Part shown: in pieces, positions 24,548 through 32,330 of the stretch
Layout: each line of letters starts with the position of its first letter
Position numbering within the stretch: the first letter of the stretch is position 1
From: BD2-11 sp965115885
GTDB lineage: Bacteria; Gemmatimonadota; Gemmatimonadetes; Longimicrobiales; Gaopeijiaceae
DNA length: 64,000 nt
Assembly (NCBI GenBank): GCA_965115885.1
Contig: OZ220479.1
Span: 3,162,001-3,226,000 of the forward strand
Direction of reading: 5' to 3'
Notes under the pieces: model-generated
Databases searched by the model: none
What the model was told of the DNA's origin: nothing
What the model saw: only the letters and a program-made list of their open reading frames with translations
Made by a program: the position numbers and the translations under genes

Positions 24548-25252
24548 ATGACTCCAGTTCGATACAACACGAAGGGATTCCCGCCCACGTTCGTTCCCAT
24601 CGGCGCAGACAAGCTTTCCGACGCCATGGCCGCCTGGGAGCGGTACATGCACCGAGACCATCTCGACCGCTTGGTGCAGATCGCCATCCTGCACGCCGAG
24701 TTCGAAGCACTTCATCCCTTCTTCGACGGCAACGGGTGCATGGGGCGCATGCTCGTCCCCCTGTTCCTCTGGAAGACAGGGTTGATTCGCCAGCCGGCCT
24801 TCTTCATCAGTCCCTTCATGGAAGCTCATCGAGAAGCCTACTACGAAGGGCTGTCGTCGGTCTCGCGCGACGACGACTGGACCGGCTGGTGCAGATTCTT
24901 TCTCAGGGCCGTGCGCAACCAAGCGGAGGACAATCTGACCCGAGCCCAAGCCATTCTCGATCTTTACGAAGAGATGAAGAACCGGGTGCCGACGGCAACC
25001 CGCTCGCCCTATGCGGTCGAAGTTATGGACTGGATGTTCGAGTGGCCGATCTTCTCCAGCACACAGCCCGCCCGCGAGACGGAAATCTCCGCGCCCACGG
25101 CACGAAGGATCCTGCGGCGGCTGTGCGACGCCGGCATACTCCGGGAAGCTCTCGCGGGACGGGGCCGCCGACCCGGACTCTTCGTGTTCCCCAGCCTCAT
25201 GCGCGTCGCGGAGGGCGGCGAGCCTCTCGCATCCAGGCGGCCCGGCGAATGA
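24548..25252 (+). CDS. Fic-family protein, N-terminally short, with altered Fic motif
   Basis: 234 residues. Fic proteins transfer AMP or other groups to protein hydroxyls. The core motif is at residues 56-67: HPFFDGNGCMGR, where the usual sequence HPF.DGNGR.GR has Arg instead of Cys64; that Arg contacts ATP phosphate, so AMP transfer may be impaired. The family normally has ~120 more N-terminal residues (Fic_N with inhibitory helix); here the frame opens directly at TKGFPPTFVPIGADKLSDAM. The C-terminus has a winged-helix-like region (ISAPTARRILRRLCDAGILREA). Codon use is less GC-rich than neighbours, suggesting transfer. Could be a decaying gene. The stop overlaps the next start (ATGA). Confidence 0.7.
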   Translation: MTPVRYNTKGFPPTFVPIGADKLSDAMAAWERYMHRDHLDRLVQIAILHAEFEALHPFFDGNGCMGRMLVPLFLWKTGLIRQPAFFISPFMEAHREAYYEGLSSVSRDDDWTGWCRFFLRAVRNQAEDNLTRAQAILDLYEEMKNRVPTATRSPYAVEVMDWMFEWPIFSSTQPARETEISAPTARRILRRLCDAGILREALAGRGRRPGLFVFPSLMRVAEGGEPLASRRPGE

Positions 25253-26274
25253 ACGCGGCGCTGTTTCACGAGCATGGCGGCCCCGAGGTCGTGCGCATCG
25301 GGAAGATGCCCGATCCGGATCCCGGACCCGGAGAAGTGCGAATCGCCGTGCGGGCGGCCGCGATGAACCATCTGGACCTGTGGGTGCGACGCGGGCTCCC
25401 CATCGACATCGGACTGCCGCACGTCGGGGGATCGGACATCGCGGGGGTGGTGGACGCGGCGGGTCCCGGCGTCGAACACGTTTCGCTCGGCACGCGGGTG
25501 GTGGTGGACCCGTCGCTCGACTACGGCTGGTACGACGGCACGACGTCCGGCCGGAGCCTGCCCGCCCGCGAGCTCAGGATCATCGGCGAGCACACCCCGG
25601 GCGGGTTCGCCGACTACGTCGTGGTTCCGGCCGCCAACTTGGTCGAAATCCCCTCGAAAGTGGGGTTCGAGGACGCCGCCGCCGCGAGTCTGGTCGGCGT
25701 GACCGCTTGGCACGCGGTGGTGGTGCGCGGAGCGGTCCGCCCGGGCGAGCGGGTGCTGGTCACCGGGGCGTCGGGGGGCGTGTCGACCATGGCCGTGCAG
25801 ATCGCGCGCCGCGCGGGCGCGGTCGTTCACGCGGTGACCAGCGGTGCCGACAACGTGGCGCGCGTTCGCGCCTTGGGCGCGCATGTCGTCTACGACCGGC
25901 TCGAGGACGACTACGGACGCCGATTGTGGAAGGACACCGGGCGACAGGGCGTGGATCTGGTCGTGGATTCGGTCGGCCGGGCCACTTGGAAGACGAACCT
26001 GCGGGCGCTCCGCCAGGGCGGCCGTCTGGTCTGCTACGGCGCCACCACCGGACCCGTCGGCGAGACCGACCTTCCGCTCCTCTTTTGGAAGAAGGTTTCG
26101 ATCCACGGCAGTACGATGGGCACCCCGGCGGACTACAGGAGGGCGATGCGGCTCGTCTTCGACGGCGTCCTCCGGGCGCCCATCGACGAGGTTCTCCCCC
26201 TGGAGCGGGCACGCGAAGCCCACGAACGGCTCGAGGCGGGCGAGGTCTTCGGCAAGCTGGTGCTCAAGCCGTGA
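25249..26274 (+). CDS. Zinc-type MDR oxidoreductase (quinone reductase-like)
   Basis: 341 residues. Medium-chain dehydrogenase/reductase: N-terminal GroES-like domain (MNAALFHEHGGPEVVRIGKMPDPDPGPGEVRIAVRAAAMNHLDLWVRRGLP) and NAD(P)-binding domain with VLVTGASGGVSTMAVQIARRAGAVVHAVTS. The four structural-zinc cysteines of classical alcohol dehydrogenases are absent, so quinone- or enone-reductase-like activity is more likely. Start overlaps the Fic stop by ATGA. Substrate unknown. Confidence 0.85.
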   Translation: MNAALFHEHGGPEVVRIGKMPDPDPGPGEVRIAVRAAAMNHLDLWVRRGLPIDIGLPHVGGSDIAGVVDAAGPGVEHVSLGTRVVVDPSLDYGWYDGTTSGRSLPARELRIIGEHTPGGFADYVVVPAANLVEIPSKVGFEDAAAASLVGVTAWHAVVVRGAVRPGERVLVTGASGGVSTMAVQIARRAGAVVHAVTSGADNVARVRALGAHVVYDRLEDDYGRRLWKDTGRQGVDLVVDSVGRATWKTNLRALRQGGRLVCYGATTGPVGETDLPLLFWKKVSIHGSTMGTPADYRRAMRLVFDGVLRAPIDEVLPLERAREAHERLEAGEVFGKLVLKP

Positions 26275-26317
26275 GCCGGCGCCGTACTCCGCGGCGCCGG
26301 GGCGACGGGATCGCGCC

Positions 26318-26644
26318 ATGGACCTGAAGGAGGCCCAGGCGCGGGTCGACACTTGGATCTCCCGCTTCGAGGAGGGCTACTGGCCTCCCCTCGCGAATCT
26401 CGCGCGCTTGGTCGAGGAGGTCGGGGAGCTCTCGCGCGAACTCAACCACCGCTTCGGCTCCAAGCCCAAGCGGGTCGACGAGGCCGAGAAGGATCTGGCG
26501 CTCGAGATCGGCGACATCCTCTTCGTCCTGATCGCGCTTTCCAACGAACGAGGCATCGACCTGCACGACGCCTTGGAGCGGGTGCTCGAAAAGTACGAGC
26601 GACGCGACGGGGATCGCTGGACCCCGGCGGATCCGCAGGCGTGA
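26318..26644 (+). CDS. MazG-like nucleotide pyrophosphohydrolase
   Basis: 108 residues, a single all-alpha MazG domain: LARLVEEVGELSRELNHRFG gives the EExxE metal-binding motif and ALEIGDILFVLIALSNERGIDLHDALERVLEKYERRDG gives the second ExxD motif. Such single-domain proteins hydrolyse nucleoside triphosphates, housecleaning damaged or modified nucleotides. Its stop overlaps the GTG start of queG (GTGA), so the two were co-transcribed before the transposon insertion. Confidence 0.8.
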   Translation: MDLKEAQARVDTWISRFEEGYWPPLANLARLVEEVGELSRELNHRFGSKPKRVDEAEKDLALEIGDILFVLIALSNERGIDLHDALERVLEKYERRDGDRWTPADPQA

Positions 26645-27655
26645 CCGCCGCCGAACTGCGCGACCGCATCCGCGCGCGCGCCCTCGTCCTGGGATTTGAT
26701 CGGGTGCGCGTCACCGACCCGCGCGCTAGCGAGCACATGGACTTCTACCGTAGCTGGATCGAGAAGGGAACCCACGGCGAGATGGGCTACCTCGCGCGGG
26801 AGGACTCCATCGCGCGCAGGGGCGACCTCCGACGCACCATGGCGGACGTGCGCTCGGTGGTGCTGGCGACCCACAACTATTACCAGCCCGATCCGTCCGG
26901 GCTCGCGCGGGACAGGCGCCGTGCGGTGATCGCCCGCTACGCACGCGGCGACGACTACCACGACGTCGTGAAAAAGCGCCTGACGAAGCTGCTCGCGCAG
27001 ATCCGGGCCGACGCGGGCCGACCCGTCGCCGGGCGCGTCTACGTGGACACGGGACCGATTCTGGAGCGCGAGCTGGCGATGCGCGCGGGGCTGGGTTGGC
27101 TGGGCAAGAACACGATGCTGATCCACCCCGAGAGCGGCTCGTACTTCTTTCTGGGCGTACTGCTCCTCGACCTCGATCTCCCGAAGGACCAACCCTTCAC
27201 CGAGGACCGTTGCGGCACCTGCCGGAACTGTCTGGACGCCTGCCCCACCGGCGCGCTGCTAGGGCGGGACGCGCACGGGGCGCCGGTCATGGACGCCCGG
27301 CGTTGCATCTCCTACTTGACCATCGAGCATCGGGGGCCGATCCCCCGCGCGTTGAGGGCCCCCATCGGCAACCGCGTCTATGGTTGCGACATCTGCCAAG
27401 AGACGTGTCCCTGGAACGCGAAGTTCCAGACGCCCTCCAGCGAACCGGCGTACCGGACGCGGCCGGAGCTGGACGGTCCGCCGCTGGCGGATCTGGCCGA
27501 GCGCCTGCTCGCCATGGACGACGCGGCGTTCGCGCGCGCGTTCCGCGGATCCCCGGTCAGACGCGCAAAGCGGGACGGATTGCTGCGCAACGTCTGCGTG
27601 GGGCTCGGGAACCGAGGCGGTGCGCGTGCGGTCGATGCGTTGATCCGGGCACTCG
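26641..27655 (+). pseudogene. queG: queG, 5' part (epoxyqueuosine reductase interrupted by IS)
   Basis: Encodes the first ~338 codons of QueG, the cobalamin/Fe-S enzyme that makes the final step of queuosine synthesis on tRNA. Visible: FDRVRVTDPRA N-terminus, GWLGKNTMLIHPESGSYFFLGVLL, the two ferredoxin clusters CGTCRNCLDACPTGAL and CDICQETCPWN, and the start of the C-terminal HEAT-like part (LLRNVCVGLGNRGGARAVDALIRAL). After codon 338 the frame runs into the left end of an IS21-type element and ends after ~22 foreign codons. The rest is found at 31791-31942. The truncated product keeps both Fe-S motifs but lacks the HEAT repeat that binds tRNA, so it is probably inactive. Confidence 0.9.
27651..27655. 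repeat. Target-site duplication, left copy (ACTCG)
   Basis: ACTCG immediately before the element's TGTCA end; the matching copy is at 31786-31790. A 5-bp duplication fits the 4-8 bp range known for IS21-family insertion. In the uninterrupted gene these bases form part of the codons for Ala-Leu-Gly. Confidence 0.85.
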
Positions 27656-27659
27656 TGTC

Positions 27660-27749
27660 ATTTGGCAGCGAGTTTGAAACTGACGCCGGTTCCCCTCGGT
27701 GGCCTGACCCAGCATTTGGCTGACCGAAGTGTCCTTTTGACGATTTGTC
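27660..27749 (+). repeat. Left long inverted repeat of the IS21-type element
   Basis: About 90 bases that match, with roughly ten mismatches or small gaps, the reverse complement of 31645-31735. The first 37 bases after TTTGGC are essentially perfect (GGCAGCGAGTTTGAAACTGA...). The match stops abruptly at 27749 (GATTTGTC), which I take as the point where the IS110-family element begins. IS21 elements carry multiple transposase-binding repeats at their ends, and this segment would contain them. Confidence 0.8.
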
Positions 27750-27905
27750 GGCCACTCGGGGGGGACCGGCAAGAGCGCCGGCCTCGACCGACATCGTGAC
27801 CTGATAAGAGCCTGACGCACTCGCGTGCGTCCCGTCGCTGCTTTGTCCAATGTCGGCCGAGGCCGGTTCCATCGCTGCATCCCAACATGGGAACAGGAGG
27901 CCGGC
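27750..27905. other. Leader of the IS110 transposase; possible bridge-RNA region
   Basis: 156 non-coding bases between the end of the IS21 inverted repeat and the IS110 transposase ATG. IS110-group elements (e.g. IS621) encode a structured bridge RNA in this 5' non-coding end. The stretch has self-complementary segments (gccggcctcgaccgacat near 27777 and atgtcggccgaggccgg near 27849), consistent with a folded RNA. IS1111-type relatives carry the RNA downstream instead, so the assignment is inference. Confidence 0.35.
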
Positions 27906-29165
27906 ATGGCGAGTGCGCAGGTGGAGGGCAACGGGGTCGTCGGTGGGGTGGACACCCACCAAGACCAACACACCGTTGCAGTTGTGAGCGTCGACGGCGC
28001 GAAGCTCGGGACCGAGTCGTTTCCGACGACTGGCGACGGGTACCGGGCGTTGCTCGAGTGGCTTCGATCTCACGGCGAGCTGCTGCGCGTGGGCGTCGAG
28101 TGCACGGGGACGTACGGCGCAGGTGTGAGCCGCTGCCTGGCGGCGGCCGGCGTGCCCGTGCTCGAGGTGACCGGTCCGGACCGCGTGGCCCGAAGGGCGC
28201 AAGGGAAGGACGACGCGCTGGACGCGATCGCGGCGGCGCAGGCGGCTCGCACCGGGTACCGAACGCACGTGGCCAAGGACCGCACCGGCGCCGTCGAAGC
28301 GCTGCGCACGCTCTGCGTGGCGCGCCGGAGCGCGGTGAAGGGGTGCATTGCGGCTCAGCAACAGGTGCACAACCTGATCGTCTCAGCGCCTGAGCGGCTA
28401 CGCGACGAGCTGCGCGACCTGCCTCGCATGAAGCGCCTGCGCAAGTGCGCGGCGTGGAGGCCTCGAGCGGAGCGCGCGCATGAGCCGGAGGTCGCGACGA
28501 AGATCGCGCTCAAGCGCCTGGCTCGCCGGATCCTGGCCTTCAAGGAGGAGATCGCGGGACTGGACGAGTGCATTCGGCCGATCGTCGAGAGTGCGGGTCC
28601 GGCGTTGCTCGAGCTCGAGGGCGTGGGAATCGCGACGGCTGCGGATCTGCTGGTGGCGGTCGGAGAGAACCCGGATCGGATGCGTTCGGAGGGAAGCTTC
28701 GCGATGATGTGCGGAGTCAGCCCGATCCCTGCGTCGAGCGGAAAGACGCGGCGGCATCGCCTGAATCGGGGCGGGAACCGGAGTGCGAACGCGGCGCTGC
28801 ATATGATCGTGCTGACTCGCATGCGCAAAGATCCGAGAACGCAGCGCTACGTCGAGCGGCGCACGGAAGAGGGGCTGTCGAAGCGCGAGGTGATGCGGTG
28901 CCTCAAGCGCTACGTGGCCCGCCGCGTGTACCGGGCGCTGACGAACGGCGTCGGGGCGGCGACCCCGACGGAGTCGTCCGATGCGGCGAGCGCGGCGGTA
29001 GCCGAAGCTCGGGAGACGGCCGCCGGGAGCCAGGGCGAGAGGCGGGATCGGGCGGGTGTGCGGAGGAGCCCGGCTGCGGGCTTGTCGGATCCGGGCGAAG
29101 GGGGCCGGCGCAGCGCTGACGGAGGGGCCGTGGAAGACGGGCCGGCAGCGTGCAGAGCTGCATGA
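27906..29165 (+). CDS. IS110-family transposase (DEDD recombinase)
   Basis: 419 residues from the ATG at MASAQVEG. The RuvC-like N-terminal domain has the DEDD residues: D16 in GGVDTHQDQHTVAVV, Glu in VGVECTGTYG, and two Asp in GKDDALDAIAAA. The C-terminal Tnp domain has the GIATAADLLVAVG helix-hairpin and the catalytic-serine region CGVSPIPASSGKTRRHRLNRGGNRSANAALH. A C-terminal Ala/Gly/Arg-rich tail of ~70 residues is unusual. Recombination in this family is guided by an element-encoded RNA. It lies inside the IS21-type element, opposite in direction to istAB. No frame defects, so it may be active. Confidence 0.85.
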   Translation: MASAQVEGNGVVGGVDTHQDQHTVAVVSVDGAKLGTESFPTTGDGYRALLEWLRSHGELLRVGVECTGTYGAGVSRCLAAAGVPVLEVTGPDRVARRAQGKDDALDAIAAAQAARTGYRTHVAKDRTGAVEALRTLCVARRSAVKGCIAAQQQVHNLIVSAPERLRDELRDLPRMKRLRKCAAWRPRAERAHEPEVATKIALKRLARRILAFKEEIAGLDECIRPIVESAGPALLELEGVGIATAADLLVAVGENPDRMRSEGSFAMMCGVSPIPASSGKTRRHRLNRGGNRSANAALHMIVLTRMRKDPRTQRYVERRTEEGLSKREVMRCLKRYVARRVYRALTNGVGAATPTESSDAASAAVAEARETAAGSQGERRDRAGVRRSPAAGLSDPGEGGRRSADGGAVEDGPAACRAA

Positions 29166-29585
29166 GCCTGTCCGAAGACTCCTTTCGGAGCGGGATCGCG
29201 CGGTCGAGCTGCGCCATGATCCGATCCCGGCTCCAAGGATGTCCTCTCGGGCGCGTGAGCGCAGACGGGATGGGCCGACGTCGGGTGTTGGACGCAGGAG
29301 CGTTCCGTCTGCCGCATCTGCCCGGTCCCGGCCGTCCGCACACCCTTCCGATGGCCCGAGGCGCAGTGCGCTTGGATCCCCTGGCCGAAGGCGCCGACGG
29401 TCCCGCTCCCCAGCGCCGCCATCAGCAGGCCGTCCGCTCCTCGGCGAAGAGCCGCCCACAAGCGAGCGTCGAGGGCGAGCCCGCCCCTCGCCGAACGCCG
29501 AAGCGCCGGCGTAGCACGCTGCGCCTCCGACTATCGCGCGCGCCGTTCCTCCGACCCGGGCCCGCCTCCTTCTCTCCAACGTTCG
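29166..29585. other. 420-bp non-coding stretch holding the IS110 right end and IS21 remainder
   Basis: No convincing gene on either strand. It must contain the right boundary of the IS110-family element and the few hundred bases of IS21 sequence that normally follow istB, but IS110 elements often make no target duplication and I cannot place the junction by eye. Open frames here are in-frame shadows rich in Arg and Pro. Confidence 0.4.
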
Positions 29586-30413
29586 TCATGACCCGCCTCC
29601 TCCTCTCCGCGCGTCCGTGTGCGTGTCGTCCCGAGCGTCCCGCGCCGCCGGATGGATCGCCCTCGAGATCTCCTTGTGGCGCCGCATCCTGTACGAGTTG
29701 CCCCGGATGTTGATCGTGTGGCTCCGGTGCAGCAGCCGATCCAACAGCGCCGCCGCCATCACCTCGTCGTGCAGCACTTCGCCCCACTGCTGGTACGGCT
29801 TGTTCGACGTCAACACCGTCGACGCCCGACCGTAGCGCCCGTTGATCAGCTGGAAGAACAGCCGCGCCCCGTTCGACGTCACCGGCAGGTACCCGATCTC
29901 GTCCACCACCAGCAGCGCCGGGTGCATCAACGTCTTCAGCCGCCGCTTCAGCCTCCCCGCCGCGTGCGCCTCCTCGAGCGACTCGATCAGCGCCGCCAGC
30001 GTCCCGAAGTAGATCCGCCGCCCCGCTTCAGCCGCCGCCACCGCCAGGCTGATCGCGATGTGCGTCTTCCCCACTCCCGGCGGACCCAGGATCACCACGT
30101 TCTCCTTGCGCTCGAGGAAGTGCAGCTCGTGCAGCGACTCGACCTGCTGATGATCGATCGACGGCTGAAACGCGAAGTCGAACTCCGCCAGCGTCTTCAG
30201 TCCGGGCAGCCGACTCGACCGCATCGCCGCCGACAGCCGCCGACCGTTGCGCAGCTCGATCTGCGCCCCGAGCAGCCGCTCGATCGCTTCGCCCGCCGTG
30301 CAGCCCCCGCCGTCCACGCTCCTGAACACCTCGTCCAGCGCCTCGAGCGCGCCCGGCATCTTCAAGTCGGCCAGCTGCGCCGCGATCCGATCCCTCAGGC
30401 TCGCCCCCTTCAC
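29586..30413 (-). CDS. istB: IS21-family ATP-binding protein IstB
   Basis: 275 residues from a GTG start (VKGASLRDRIAAQLADLKMPGALEALDEV). AAA+ helper ATPase of IS21 transposition. Walker A is GPPGVGKT (residues 110-117 in NVVILGPPGVGKTHIAISLAVAAAEAG), Walker B is LLVVDEIGYLPV, and TVLTSNKPYQQWGEVLHDEVMAAALLDRLLHRSHTINIRGNSYRMR matches the sensor region. The GTG overlaps the natural istA stop (GTGA), the usual istA-istB coupling. Intact. Confidence 0.9.
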   Translation of the reverse strand: MKGASLRDRIAAQLADLKMPGALEALDEVFRSVDGGGCTAGEAIERLLGAQIELRNGRRLSAAMRSSRLPGLKTLAEFDFAFQPSIDHQQVESLHELHFLERKENVVILGPPGVGKTHIAISLAVAAAEAGRRIYFGTLAALIESLEEAHAAGRLKRRLKTLMHPALLVVDEIGYLPVTSNGARLFFQLINGRYGRASTVLTSNKPYQQWGEVLHDEVMAAALLDRLLHRSHTINIRGNSYRMRRHKEISRAIHPAARDARDDTHTDARRGGGGS

Positions 30414-31505
30414 GAGCCCCTCCGCCGATCCGCGTAGTACGCCAGCGGACGCTTCTCGACGTCCACGGCAGGCGCCTCCGCCCGCGCCACGTCCGCATCC
30501 CCGCTCTCCTCCAGCATCGGCCTCGGCGTCACGAACCGGTAGCCACGCGGCGCCAGCGGCAGCAGCAACGGCGCCTCGCGCTCGAACCGATCCGACACAG
30601 GCCAAGGAGGCGGAGGTCATGGCGATCTGACCGGATCGCAGCAACGGCGCCTCGCGCTCGAACCGATCCGACACCCTCTCCTTCAACGTCCCATGCACCC
30701 GGACGTTCGCCACCCCGCTCAACCAGCCGCCCAACCTCTCGTTCACCTCTTCGTCGTTCGCGAACTCCCGACCGTAGAAGAAGTTCTCCCGCAGATACCG
30801 GATCGGCCGCTCGACCTTCCCCTTCGTCTGCGCGCGGTACGGACGACACGCCCGGATCCTGAACCCCCAGTGATCGGCAAACCCCCGGAACGACGCGTTC
30901 TCGATCAGCTTCCCGCCCGCCGGGCGCTCGTCCGAGTTCACCACCGCCTTCATCTGGTCGAACAGCAGCTCCCCAGGCACTCCGCCCATCGTAGCGAACG
31001 CCCGCTCGAGCCCGTCCGCCAGCACCGCCATCGTCTCGCACTCGTAGAAGCGAACCCACAGCCACCGCGAGTAGCCCAGAACCACCGCCAGCGCGTAGCG
31101 GTCGCCCCACGGGAACTTGAACTCGGCGAAGTCCACCTGCCCCTGCCGCCCAGGCTCCGTCTCGAACCGCTGCACCGGCTCCGGCTCCGGCTCCGGGCGG
31201 GGACGCACTCCCCGCACGTACCGCGCGACGACGCTGTAGCTGCCCTCGAACCCCGACCTCCGCACCGACTCGTACAGCCGCGCCGCGCTCAACTTCGGAT
31301 ACGCGGCCAAGCGCGCGTCGATGAACGGCTTGTAGCCGTCCAGCCTCGACTTCCGCGCCGGCGCGCGCTTCGCCCCCGCCCAGTCGCGGGCGATCCAGTT
31401 GTACAGCGTGCGCCGCGCGACCCCCACTGCAGCCGCCGTCGCCCTCTTGGACACCCCGTTCGCCAAGAGCCTCTTCGCTCGAGTCTTCCTGCCTTTGTCG
31501 ATCAT
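30410..31505 (-). pseudogene. istA: IS21-family transposase IstA, broken by a 76-bp insertion
   Basis: IstA begins MIDKGRKTRAKRLLANGVSKRATAAAVGVARRTLYNW (helix-turn-helix) and has the integrase core: GQVDFAEFKFPWGDRYALAVVLGYSR, FDQMKAVV and KGKVERPIRYLRENFF (DDE residues). At 30676 the frame is disrupted: a 37-base segment occurs twice, 76 bases apart, shifting the frame. The true C-terminus (SDRFEREAPLLLPLAPRGYRFVTPRPMLEESGDADVARAEAPAVDVEKRPLAYYADRRRGS) survives at 30410-30598 in another frame. The shifted frame accidentally reads on into istB, creating a long 687-codon open frame that is not a real fusion. IstA is therefore probably inactive. Confidence 0.85.
30562..30674. repeat. 37-bp direct repeat (two copies, 76-bp offset) inside istA
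   Basis: Copies at 30562-30598 and 30638-30674 are identical, starting gcagcaacggcgcctcgcg and ending tccgacac. They are separated by 39 unrelated bases. The 76-bp offset is not a multiple of three and causes the istA frameshift. Confidence 0.9.
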
Positions 31506-31644
31506 TGCGCCTCCCCGGTTGAAGTGGACCGGGAACGCGTAACCGGCGAGTTCGCTCCAAGACACCCCCCTCGAGGTCCCAGCGCCGACGCCCGCCGCCA
31601 GCCGCAGGCCCCGAAAACGCGTCAGACTCCAGGTGTGCACAAAT

Positions 31645-31735
31645 GACAAATCGTTTTCAGGACACTTGGGTCAGCCAAAAGTTGGGTCAGACCACCCGAG
31701 GGGAACCGGCGTCAGTTTCAAACTCGCTGCCAAAA
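31645..31735 (-). repeat. Right long inverted repeat of the IS21-type element
   Basis: Inverse partner of 27660-27749. Beyond it, 31736-31785 is a further ~50 bases with two copies of AAGTGTGCA that have no counterpart at the left end, so the two ends are asymmetric. Confidence 0.8.
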
Positions 31736-31785
31736 GTGTGCACTTTTCACGCCCAGAAGTGTGCAATTCCTGACGCCCGGTAACA

Positions 31786-31790
31786 ACTCG
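31786..31790. repeat. Target-site duplication, right copy (ACTCG)
   Basis: Second copy of the 5-bp duplication, directly after the element's TAACA end and directly before the surviving 3' end of queG. Confidence 0.85.
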
Positions 31791-31942
31791 GGGACAAGGC
31801 GCCCCTGGTGCGCGGTCACGCCGCATGGGGGCTCGGGCGAATCCCGGAATCCGTTGCTGGAGCCGCCGCGTTGAGGGCACGCGCGGAGGTCGAGGAAAAC
31901 GCTTGGGTGCGCGGGGAAATTGCGCGGGCACTGCGCGCGTGA
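31791..31942 (+). pseudogene. queG: queG, 3' part (stranded by IS insertion)
   Basis: Joining 27655 directly to 31791 gives an unbroken frame: ...ALIRAL-GDKAPLVRGHAAWGLGRI, then ESVAGAAALRARAEVEENAWVRGEIARALRA and TGA at 31940-31942. 'PLVRGHAAWGLGRI' is the hallmark HEAT-like C-terminus of QueG. The rebuilt protein is about 388 residues, a normal QueG length. This fragment has no start or promoter of its own in this orientation and is dead unless the element excises precisely. Confidence 0.9.
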
Positions 31943-31986
31943 ACGCCATTCGACGGCGCGCGCCACGGAGAGCATCCTAACACGGG

Positions 31987-32172
31987 TCATCCGGAACTGC
32001 CCCCGATTTCACGGGCTAGGGTTAGGTCAGGGCTCTGCCCGCGAATAGCACTGCAAAGTCGTTCGATCTTCCCGCGGATCGAGTCGGCCGTAGCGATCCA
32101 CTTGAACGGCTTCGCGCCCGCGTTGTAGCAGTTCGGTGAACTGCTCGATCTTCGCCCCTCTGCGGCACGCAA
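31987..32172 (-). pseudogene. IS630-family transposase C-terminal remnant
   Basis: The frame reads CYNAGAKPFKWIATADSIRGKIERLCSAI, which fits the C-terminal 'yn....kPF.WtatadeIl.Ki.r' segment of IS630-family transposases. The preceding part (RRGAKIEQFTELLQRG) continues in a different frame (to about 32212), so the fragment is frameshifted and lacks the catalytic domain. It lies 45 bases after the queG stop, suggesting that this spot has taken insertions before. Confidence 0.5.
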
Positions 32173-32330
32173 AATGCCGAGCGATCATCCGCTTTTGTGC
32201 GATGCCGCCCACCGACGCAACGCGTCGGCCCCCCGCCCGGAAGGATCCCGGACGGGGGGCCGACGTTCGGAGGGGCCCGCGACCCCGCCGACCGGGCGAC
32301 TGCCGGTCGACGGAGCCGGAGCGGTCTACC

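Larger units (their letters stand above)
27656..31785. mobile_element. IS21-type element (interrupted by IS110 element) inserted in queG
   Basis: Boundaries come from three facts that agree: 5-bp direct repeats ACTCG at 27651-27655 and 31786-31790, exact restoration of the queG frame when the segment plus one ACTCG is removed, and TG...CA ends (TGTCA at left, TAACA at right). Inside are istA and istB on the minus strand and long inverted repeats near both ends. At 4.13 kb it is about twice the size of an IS21 element because an IS110-family element lies between the left repeat and istB. istA is damaged, so the element is probably no longer able to move itself. Confidence 0.85.

Noticed and set aside
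29586..31649. Single 687-codon 'IstA-IstB fusion'
   Set aside because: Produced by the 76-bp frame-shifting insertion; the true istA end and istB start (GTGA) are visible in the proper frames.
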